Part shown: piece by piece, positions 8,816-15,330 of the stretch | Position numbering within the stretch: position 1 is the first letter of the stretch | How the letters are laid out: each line of letters opens with the position of its first letter | Assembly (NCBI RefSeq): GCF_000817775.3 | Contig: NZ_JTHE03000013.1 | Span: 1-64,000, forward strand | Length of the DNA stretch: 64,000 nt | Source of the DNA: Lyngbya confervoides BDU141951 | GTDB lineage: Bacteria; Cyanobacteriota; Cyanobacteriia; Thermosynechococcales; Thermosynechococcaceae | Direction of reading: 5' to 3' | The notes under the pieces: model-generated | What the model saw: the letters and a program-made list of their open reading frames with translations, nothing else | Databases searched by the model: none | What the model was told of the DNA's origin: nothing | Position numbers and translations under genes: made by a program

Positions 8816-11140
8816 TCAGGCTGATCCGGCTGGAGTTGGAAGCGCTGCCAGACTGGGAATACGGGCGCGCTGATCTTCCACCGTTAGCGGCGGCTGCTTG
8901 ACATAGACTGATCCCAGCAAAATCCCCAACACCCCAGACTGGCGAGCGCGCTGGATGGCATCGTGGGTAATGAGCTCACCCACATCCAGAATCACGCGAT
9001 CGCTCTGGTCCAGGATGACGCGGGTGGTGGGGCGACCCAGGGCGCGGTTAATTCTCTGAGTTTCCCACCATTGCTGACTGTGCTGCGAGAGCTGCGCGCT
9101 CTTGTGCTGAACTGAAGCCCAAAGGTCGCCCGCGCTGCTGCCCACCTGTTGGGTGCCCTGACGTAGGCGATCGCTGGTTTCCGCCAGTCCCGAGAGCAGG
9201 GCATTGCCAGAGGTTTGGAACACCTCCTGGGCCGACAGTCCAGTGGCCTCCACCAAGGCCTGCTCCTTCCCCAACTCCTGCGCCTTTTCAATCACCGCTG
9301 GGGTCACAATTTGACCCGTGGCTGCAATGATAAAGCCATCGCCGGTGCGAATTTCCTGACGAATCCGCCGCCCCTTGGTTTGGCTCACCAACCGCTTGGC
9401 CAAAATTTGCCTGGCCTTCTGGCTTAGCTCCGCCACAAAGCTGCCGCCCACGGCTCTATAAAGCTGATCCAGCAGGGCCTGATCCTCCGCCGCGGCAATC
9501 ACCTGCTCGGTAACGGGATTGCCCGCGGTAATGAGCACCGTTCCATCCGCAGCCACTAGGTCATACTCCACGGTTTTCCCGATCATAAACACCTTTTGGT
9601 CTTCGGGGCTGACGACCCCCTGGGTCATGGCCTGCACAGCTTGCTCCACCAGAGTCTGCAGTCGCTGGCTGGTGGAGGTGGAGGTGGCTTGAATCCGCTG
9701 GTTCAGCTCCGCAGCAAAGCTGCCACCCACGGCCTTAAAAAGCTGATCGAGCAGGGCATGGGCCTCGGCTTGCGCCGCCACCTGTACCGTAACGGTCTCT
9801 CCCTGGCCAATAATTCGCGTTCCATCGGGGGCCACCACCTCCCGATCCACGGTTTTTCCCAGCATAAAGGCCTTTTGCTGGGCGGGGTCCACCAAAATGT
9901 TCATCATATTCGATACCGCTTGATTGACCACTTCCTGAATCCGCACATTTCCCTGGGCAGTGGCCGCTTGCACTCGACGACTGAGATCTTGGGCCAAACT
10001 CCCGCCCACTCCCTGATAAAGGGCGTCTAAAATCTGCTCTGCCTCTGCCTGCTCTGCTAGCGCCTCGGTCACCTCGGCCCCCTGGGCTAGAAATAGGCGT
10101 CCATCGGGCAACAGAATATCCGCATCCACGGTTTTGCCCACCATAAAGGCCCGCTGTTCCTGGGGATCCACAATGCTGTTCATCATGGCGGTAACGGCCT
10201 GATCCATAATTTCCTGGAGCCGTTGATGGGCCGCTTGGGTTGCCTCCTGAATCCGATGGGTCAACTCCTCGGCCACGCTTCCCCCCACCGCCACGTACAG
10301 ACGGTCCAGCAGGGCGGCCTCCTCAGCCTGGGCCACAATCTCAGCTGTCACAGGCTGACCTGATTGAATGAGCACAGCGCCATCGGGCAGTAGAATGTCC
10401 TGATCCACAGTGCGGCCCAAAATAAAGGCCCGTTGCTCCTGGGGATCTACAATGCTGTTCATCACTGCGCTCACCGCCTGGTGAATCACCGTTTGAATTC
10501 TTTGATTGGTGGAGGCGGCGGTTTCCTGGAGCCTTTGGGTCACCAGGGCTGTAATTTCCTGCAGCCGGCGGGCCACCAGCCCAGATCCCTGCTGGAGTCG
10601 CTCACTGGCCAGTAACATCGACCCCTTCAGACCTCCCACCTGCTCTGCCATGAGATCGGCTACCTCCGGGGGCACGAAGGCAAAGCTTCGGCCAATTTTG
10701 AGGGTTTTGGGAGCTGGCACAAAACTACGGCCTGAGTAAACATCGGCAAACAGCCCCCCGGAGACCTCGTAGCCCACCACCGATCGGGTTTGATCATCAA
10801 AGTAGAGATCCACCAGTGTGCCTAAGTGGGTTCCGGTGGTGGTCATGATCTTCGTGCCGCGCAGGACTAAGTCTGCCTTGAGAATATCCTGAATCGGCTT
10901 GCGCTTGCGCGATCGCACCACGGCGCGGTCGTCGGGAACGATCAGGGCATCGGCCCCCATGCTTAAAATATTTTGCACCTCAACCACCCAGGATCCCGTC
11001 AACCAGTTGCCTTCTCCCACCAGCACACCGGCCAAGGCGTGGCTTGCTTGATCAAAAATTAAATCCTTGACGCGGGCCAGAATTTCCCCTGTATCGTAGG
11101 AAATCACCTGCTTTCCAATCAAATCACTGCCCTTACGCAT
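8816..11140 (-). CDS. PRC-barrel protein with four long internal repeats
   Basis: A 774-residue cytoplasmic protein. Residues 1-170 hold two PRC-barrel units (KQVISYDTGEILARVKDLIFD and LGTLVDLYFDDQTRSVVGYE). From about 205 to 577 there are four repeats of about 92 residues, each an amphipathic helix segment (QRIQ..HQAV..MMNSIVDP) followed by a conserved block of the form GKTVDxDILLPDG, then VTxxxAxQAE and LLDxLYxAVGGS. The last 190 residues contain a partial copy and end with DRVILDVGELITHDAIQRAR. PRC barrels are RNA- or protein-binding modules (RimM, photosynthetic reaction centre H subunit). The repeat block resembles regions in other cyanobacterial PRC proteins, but I know no assigned function. 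The start MRKGSDLIGKQV is typical of the domain. Surrounding genes do not suggest a pathway. Confidence 0.75.
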   Translation of the reverse strand: MRKGSDLIGKQVISYDTGEILARVKDLIFDQASHALAGVLVGEGNWLTGSWVVEVQNILSMGADALIVPDDRAVVRSRKRKPIQDILKADLVLRGTKIMTTTGTHLGTLVDLYFDDQTRSVVGYEVSGGLFADVYSGRSFVPAPKTLKIGRSFAFVPPEVADLMAEQVGGLKGSMLLASERLQQGSGLVARRLQEITALVTQRLQETAASTNQRIQTVIHQAVSAVMNSIVDPQEQRAFILGRTVDQDILLPDGAVLIQSGQPVTAEIVAQAEEAALLDRLYVAVGGSVAEELTHRIQEATQAAHQRLQEIMDQAVTAMMNSIVDPQEQRAFMVGKTVDADILLPDGRLFLAQGAEVTEALAEQAEAEQILDALYQGVGGSLAQDLSRRVQAATAQGNVRIQEVVNQAVSNMMNILVDPAQQKAFMLGKTVDREVVAPDGTRIIGQGETVTVQVAAQAEAHALLDQLFKAVGGSFAAELNQRIQATSTSTSQRLQTLVEQAVQAMTQGVVSPEDQKVFMIGKTVEYDLVAADGTVLITAGNPVTEQVIAAAEDQALLDQLYRAVGGSFVAELSQKARQILAKRLVSQTKGRRIRQEIRTGDGFIIAATGQIVTPAVIEKAQELGKEQALVEATGLSAQEVFQTSGNALLSGLAETSDRLRQGTQQVGSSAGDLWASVQHKSAQLSQHSQQWWETQRINRALGRPTTRVILDQSDRVILDVGELITHDAIQRARQSGVLGILLGSVYVKQPPLTVEDQRARIPSLAALPTPAGSA

Positions 11141-11172
11141 TTTTAGATCTCCCGATGTTTTCTAAACTTTTG

Positions 11173-11202
11173 CTGGATTGGCCCTTACTGGATTGGCCCT
11201 TG
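11173..11202. repeat. Two-copy 15-base direct repeat (CTGGATTGGCCCTTA)
   Basis: CTGGATTGGCCCTTA at 11173-11187 is followed directly by the same unit with one change at 11188-11202. It spans the 3' end of the small membrane-protein gene and the gap before the PRC-barrel gene. Confidence 0.7.
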
Positions 11203-11406
11203 AGGAATTGCTAGAGATGTTTCCGATGGCGACAGGGAGCGATCGGGCATTGGGCTGTTTGGTTGGGCAGTGCCAAAATTGGGCACGTAGTCTATGGATC
11301 CGGAATATTCTGCCAGCACCAGTCCACCCCCCACTAGCATTCCCATCAGAAATGAGACGGCGATGGGGGGGAGGGGATTGTATTTTTTGCCGATGAGTCG
11401 GGGCAT
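11185..11406 (-). CDS. Small single-span membrane protein, unknown
   Basis: A 73-residue protein with a basic N-terminus (MPRLIGKKYN), one hydrophobic helix (about residues 14-33, IAVSFLMGMLVGGGLVLAE) and a polar, proline- and serine-rich tail. A strong ribosome site, AAAGGAG, stands six bases before the ATG, which is the main reason to accept it over the overlapping frames. I do not recognise the family. It is 44 bases upstream of the PRC-barrel gene on the same strand, so the two are probably co-transcribed. Confidence 0.6.
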   Translation of the reverse strand: MPRLIGKKYNPLPPIAVSFLMGMLVGGGLVLAEYSGSIDYVPNFGTAQPNSPMPDRSLSPSETSLAIPQGPIQ

Positions 11407-11620
11407 TGGGAACTCCTTTGATCAGAAGGTAGGGCAGGGGTAAGGCTATCCAAGCCATGACCTCAAAGCCATTCACTTGATATCGATTTATTTCTATTAA
11501 AGCGCTAGAACCTTTGCCTTCAATCCACTTCCCGGCCATTGTCCCCCCCAAACCCTCAGTCTTTTGGACTCTATCTACAGACAGAAGCCATAAACAGAAT
11601 CCACAGCCAGAACCCACAGA

Positions 11621-12778
11621 TCACAACGAGGGATGATAGAAACGAGTGGTCGCGGAGACTGGCTGCGGAAGCGAGGGCAACCAGAGGGTCAAGCAGGTGC
11701 CCTCTCCCGGCACAGAGTGAGCCCGAATGGTTCCCTGGTGAGCCTGCACAATTTGCTGAACCAGGTTTAAGCCCAGACCGCAGCCTGAGCGGTGGTGCTG
11801 GCCCTGATAAAACCGGTCAAAGATGTAGGGCAAATCTGTCGCGGGGATGCCGCAACCGGTGTCCTGCACCTGCAGCTCGTAGCCTCCAGACTGGGCCGAT
11901 AGACTCAGCTTAATATGGCCTTGATCAGTAAACTTCAGGGCATTACTGATCAGGTTCGTCAACACCCGGCGCAGTTCTAGCTTGGCCCCCCGTAACATCC
12001 AGGGGGTCTCTCCCAGCACCGGCACGGGGGGCTCCATCTCCAGCAAGAGCTTTAAATGCTTACCCTCGGCCAGAGGGGTCAGCTCGCTCACCACCGTTTC
12101 CACCAGCGATCGCAGATTAAAGGGGGTAAACGAGAGGGTTTTGGATCCGGCTTCGTAGCGGTATATATCCAGCAGGGTGTTGGTCATGTGTAGCAAATCC
12201 TGGTTATTCTCCTGCATGGAGGTCAGCACCCCGAGCACCCGTTCGGGCAGGAGGCCGTACTTCCCGCGCCGAAGCAGGGTAAACATGCGGTCCGCGGCCA
12301 CGAGGGGCACGCGCAGATCGTGGGTCAGGCGCGATAAAAACTCCTCGCGCACCTGCATCATGTGCTCTCGATCGTCCATGGTGTGCTTCAGGCGCAGCAG
12401 CGATCGCACCCGCGCTAGCAACTCATCCACCTCCACTGGCTGACGCAAGAAGTCGTCTGCTCCCGAGTCCAGTCCCTGCACCAGGCCGCCCACACCCGGT
12501 TCCGCAATCAGCAAAATGGGAATGTAGGGTAGAGGCGTCAAGGTGCGAACCTGTTGACTCAAAGACAGGCCCGACTGGGCAGGAATGGCCATCTTGGACA
12601 CCAGCAGTTGGGGCGGATGGGTGCTGATCTGGGCCAGGGCCACCGCTGGGGTTAGACATTGATCAGTGTCGTAGCCCTCCAGACTCAAAATCGAAGCAAT
12701 GAAGCTACTCGGGCGATCATCCACCACCAGGATTCGATCGTGCCGCCGCAGATAGTCAGCGCTGGGAAAAGAGGACAT
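11621..12778 (-). CDS. RR-HK hybrid: degenerate receiver plus histidine kinase
   Basis: A 385-residue soluble protein with an N-terminal receiver fold (about 14-130) and a C-terminal HisKA and HATPase_c. The kinase looks intact: phospho-histidine H153 in LTHDLRVPL, N-box NLISNALKF, DTGCGIP and GLGLNLV. The receiver has the acidic VVDD start but lost all three other signature residues. The aspartate position is serine (S61 in LLVSKMAIP), the beta-4 threonine is alanine (LLIAEP) and the beta-5 lysine is glutamine (LRQPV). A close paralogue at 27058 keeps all three. The receiver probably acts as a phosphorylation-independent interaction domain (inference). The gene is divergent from the NarL-type regulator at 12885, with a 106-base shared control region. 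Confidence 0.88.
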   Translation of the reverse strand: MSSFPSADYLRRHDRILVVDDRPSSFIASILSLEGYDTDQCLTPAVALAQISTHPPQLLVSKMAIPAQSGLSLSQQVRTLTPLPYIPILLIAEPGVGGLVQGLDSGADDFLRQPVEVDELLARVRSLLRLKHTMDDREHMMQVREEFLSRLTHDLRVPLVAADRMFTLLRRGKYGLLPERVLGVLTSMQENNQDLLHMTNTLLDIYRYEAGSKTLSFTPFNLRSLVETVVSELTPLAEGKHLKLLLEMEPPVPVLGETPWMLRGAKLELRRVLTNLISNALKFTDQGHIKLSLSAQSGGYELQVQDTGCGIPATDLPYIFDRFYQGQHHRSGCGLGLNLVQQIVQAHQGTIRAHSVPGEGTCLTLWLPSLPQPVSATTRFYHPSL

Positions 12779-12884
12779 GGCAGGTTGGCAATAAACAGTA
12801 CGCAGCAGATGTCAATTGCGGGAGGAATCAGCAACAATAGATGCAGTTTTTTTGACAGCGGCCCTGTTTGATCCCTCAGATTCT

Positions 12885-13589
12885 ATGTCCCATTCTCCCC
12901 TGCGCGTCATTATCATTGAAGACCACGTCCTCACTCGCATGGGTCTGGAATCAGCCCTGGGGGACTGTGCGGACATAGAAGTGGTGGGCGAAGCGGGCAG
13001 TGGTGCCGAAGGCCTGAACTTGCTCAGCCAGACGCCCTGTGATGTGGCCATTGTAGATGTTGGCCTGCCGGACTTTGACGGAATTGAGCTGATCAATCGC
13101 TTCCGACAGCTCCGCTTGAGCGCTCAGCCCCATTTTCTGATCCTGACCATGCACGACCAAAAACTCCAGGTGCTATCCGCCTTTGCCGCCGGAGCAGATT
13201 CTTACTGCGTCAAGGATACCGACCTTGATCTCCTGATTGAGGCCGTGCGCACCACTGGCGAGGGACAGTCCTGGATCGACCCCGCCATCGCCAGCATTGT
13301 TCTCGAGCATGTTCGCCAGGACCCGGCAGGGGGAGGACCCCGTGAAATTCTGATTCGAGGCCTGCATCCTGAGGAAGCTGAAATGATTGAAAAGTTCCCG
13401 CTCACGGATCGGGAGTTGGGCATCCTGGAGCTCATTGTGGAGGGCCAGAGCAATGCCGCCATCGCCGACACCCTGCATCTGAGCATCGGCACCGTAAAAA
13501 CCCACGTGCGCAATATTCTCAGCAAGCTCTGTGCCTCAGATCGCACAGAGGCGGCGGTCAGGGCCTTGCGATCGGGGTTGGTGCAGTAG
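12885..13589 (+). CDS. NarL/LuxR-family response regulator
   Basis: A 234-residue transcription factor. The receiver (1-125) has acidic pair E12-D13, phospho-acceptor D58 (VAIVDVGLPD), and T and K in LTMHD and CVKDTD. A C-terminal LuxR-type helix-turn-helix follows, with LTDRELGILELIVEGQSN and IGTVKTHVRNILSKL. The linker (125-165) is longer than usual. The ATG at 12885 (MSHSPLRVIIIEDH) is chosen over an upstream in-frame codon at 12816. It is divergent from the RR-HK at 11621, a plausible partner, and its 3' end overlaps the convergent DUF1400 gene by 32 bases. Confidence 0.92.
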   Translation: MSHSPLRVIIIEDHVLTRMGLESALGDCADIEVVGEAGSGAEGLNLLSQTPCDVAIVDVGLPDFDGIELINRFRQLRLSAQPHFLILTMHDQKLQVLSAFAAGADSYCVKDTDLDLLIEAVRTTGEGQSWIDPAIASIVLEHVRQDPAGGGPREILIRGLHPEEAEMIEKFPLTDRELGILELIVEGQSNAAIADTLHLSIGTVKTHVRNILSKLCASDRTEAAVRALRSGLVQ

Positions 13590-14241
13590 TTTCCGCCTCC
13601 CCCAAGGACTGGGACGGACTCGGGCAATCGCAAACCAGCCCCTCCAATAAATCCGTGGCGATGGCGAGGGGGGCTTCCAGGCGATCGCCCACCCGATTCA
13701 CAAAACCGATGACGTCGCTCGCCGTATTGGCCAGACGATAGCCATCCACATAGAGGGCGCGGGTAGGGTAGTTTTTCAAAAACTCCAGCACCGAAATTTT
13801 GCTGTCATCCACCGTCGAAAGGATGATGGAGGAACGCAGCGCCTCAGTATTTTCTAGGCGCGGGGGCGTGTGCAGAACTCGCCCGACCTGAAACAGGGCG
13901 TATTCCCCCGGCAAAATATTGAGCACATTGTCCAGCAGCTTCGGACTCACCTTAACCTCTCGGGTGAGAAACTGACGCACCGTCTGGGGATCTTGATCGG
14001 TAGCGTTGATCAGAAATCTGAGGGTGGGGGTTTGTTGCCCGGTTTCCACAAAGGTTTCTAGATCCTCAAGGGTGATCGATCGCCCCAGCAGGCCGTAAGT
14101 GAGCACCACTTTTTCTGCCGCCTGGGCCGAGGGCGAGTCCAGGGCGCCATGGCCCCCGGCCAAGAGCAAAAGGGAGGCCCCCAGCATCACTAGCCGGGAG
14201 GACCGGAGCTGCTGCCCCAGGTGGTTAAGTAGGTTTCGCAT
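13558..14241 (-). CDS. Exported DUF1400 (alpha/beta hydrolase N-terminal) protein, copy 1
   Basis: A 227-residue protein with a Sec-type signal peptide (LVMLGASLLLLAGG then AQAA at about 38-41) and a DUF1400 domain, seen in KVVLTYGLLGRSITLEDLETFVETGQ and the spaced helices after it. DUF1400 is a cyanobacterial domain usually in front of an alpha/beta hydrolase; here no hydrolase follows and the protein ends in a proline- and threonine-rich tail. A CDCPSPS segment carries two cysteines also found in the neighbour copy (ICDCNT). It is paired with the DUF1400 gene 51 bases upstream, forming a two-gene unit. Function unknown. Confidence 0.8.
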   Translation of the reverse strand: MRNLLNHLGQQLRSSRLVMLGASLLLLAGGHGALDSPSAQAAEKVVLTYGLLGRSITLEDLETFVETGQQTPTLRFLINATDQDPQTVRQFLTREVKVSPKLLDNVLNILPGEYALFQVGRVLHTPPRLENTEALRSSIILSTVDDSKISVLEFLKNYPTRALYVDGYRLANTASDVIGFVNRVGDRLEAPLAIATDLLEGLVCDCPSPSQSLGEAETTAPTPIARP

Positions 14242-14253
14242 GGTTCGTTATTG

Positions 14254-14287
14254 TGTTCGCAGTCTTGTTCGCAATCTTGTTCGCAGG
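14254..14287. repeat. Tandem 12-base repeat (TCTTGTTCGCAA-like)
   Basis: Three near-identical copies of a 12-base unit built around TTGTTCGCA lie in the 51-base gap between the two DUF1400 genes. Confidence 0.75.
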
Positions 14288-14292
14288 GAAAT

Positions 14293-15117
14293 CTACTGCT
14301 CTAGCTGGCGGAGCGAGGGAAGCGTCTCCGATGGATTCTGGGCCAGGGGGCGGGATTGCACCGGTTGCGGCTGGCTAGCCGCCTGAACCGTCTGATCACA
14401 GGACGCGGCATCGCTGGACTGGGCCGAAGCGTAGGAATTCCCCCTGGGGGCAGCGGCCGTATTGCAGTCGCAGATGATGTCGGCCAGAAAGCCCTTGGCA
14501 ATTTCCAGCGCCGGTGCAACTCGCTCCACAAAGTCAGACACGCGATTGTAGGTGCCCTCAAGATTCGTTAAATTTACCCGAACCGTTCTTTGGGGATATT
14601 TACGGACCAGCTCCATAAAGGAAATTTTGCTATCCACCGCGGCAAGGTTCACGGCAGACTTCAAATCCAGCAGGTCTTTTTCCGTTTTTCCAGTGGTGCT
14701 GCTGATGGCATCATCAAGCTGTCCCAGGGCAAATTCCCCCGTGGCACTGTCTAAAAACCTATCTAAAAATTTGGGGACGCGAATTTCCTGAATCAGCAAG
14801 GTGCGAATCGCAGCCGGAACCTGCGCGTCAGTTCCCAATAAATCCTGAATGGATTCCGGCAAAATCCCGGTCTCTGTAAACGATTCCAGTTCCTGGCGGC
14901 CCACACTCACTTCAGACCCTTGATAGTTCAGAAAAATCTGTTCAGCGGCATGGACCCTTGGCCCCCACGCGGCAGCACCCAGCACCAAGCTGCTGACGAC
15001 CAAGCTTCGCAGGGCCAGGGCTGCACTCTGGGTTTTAGCACTCTGGGTTTTAGCACTCTGGGTTTTAGCACTCTGGGTTTTGGCACTCTGGGTTTTGGCA
15101 ATCTTTCTGAAAGTCAT
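14293..15117 (-). CDS. Exported DUF1400 protein, copy 2, with KTQSA repeats in its signal region
   Basis: A 274-residue protein. After MTFRKIA come five tandem KTQSA repeats (residues 8-32), then a hydrophobic stretch (LVVSSLVLGAAAWG) and a likely cleavage site HAAEQ, so the repeats lengthen the basic n-region of a signal peptide. The mature part is a DUF1400 domain (EQIFLNYQGSEVSVGRQELE, FTETG, FMELVRKYP) and a glutamine/serine-rich tail; no hydrolase domain. The ATG at 15117 is preceded by TGAGGTTGGA, a good ribosome site, and is preferred to a GTG at 15141. It is a paralogue of the next gene downstream. Confidence 0.8.
   Translation of the reverse strand: MTFRKIAKTQSAKTQSAKTQSAKTQSAKTQSAALALRSLVVSSLVLGAAAWGPRVHAAEQIFLNYQGSEVSVGRQELESFTETGILPESIQDLLGTDAQVPAAIRTLLIQEIRVPKFLDRFLDSATGEFALGQLDDAISSTTGKTEKDLLDLKSAVNLAAVDSKISFMELVRKYPQRTVRVNLTNLEGTYNRVSDFVERVAPALEIAKGFLADIICDCNTAAAPRGNSYASAQSSDAASCDQTVQAASQPQPVQSRPLAQNPSETLPSLRQLEQ
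15023..15097. repeat. Five tandem 15-base repeats inside the DUF1400 gene
   Basis: The unit GCACTCTGGGTTTTA (plus-strand reading) occurs five times with only A/G changes at the end. On the minus strand it encodes KTQSA five times. The near-identity at DNA level points to recent copy-number expansion. Confidence 0.9.
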
Positions 15118-15330
15118 TCCAACCTCAAACTGTTCAGGCACGACAATATCTCCCCATTGAAAGTTGATCCGGGGGGTATGTCATCCTCAATCGGGATGGT
15201 CTTGCTGCGCCAGCTCTCATCCGTGGGAGGGACATTTACTCTCTCCATCAGATGATGGCCCTGGACTGAGGGATAGACAATCGCCCCGTCCCAGCTCACA
15301 GTTGTTTGCGAAACCCGTTCGGAAAAAATC

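Noticed and set aside
9596-10030. 144-codon plus-strand frame inside the PRC-barrel gene
   Set aside because: Antisense shadow created by the internal repeats; glycine/leucine/histidine-rich pattern.
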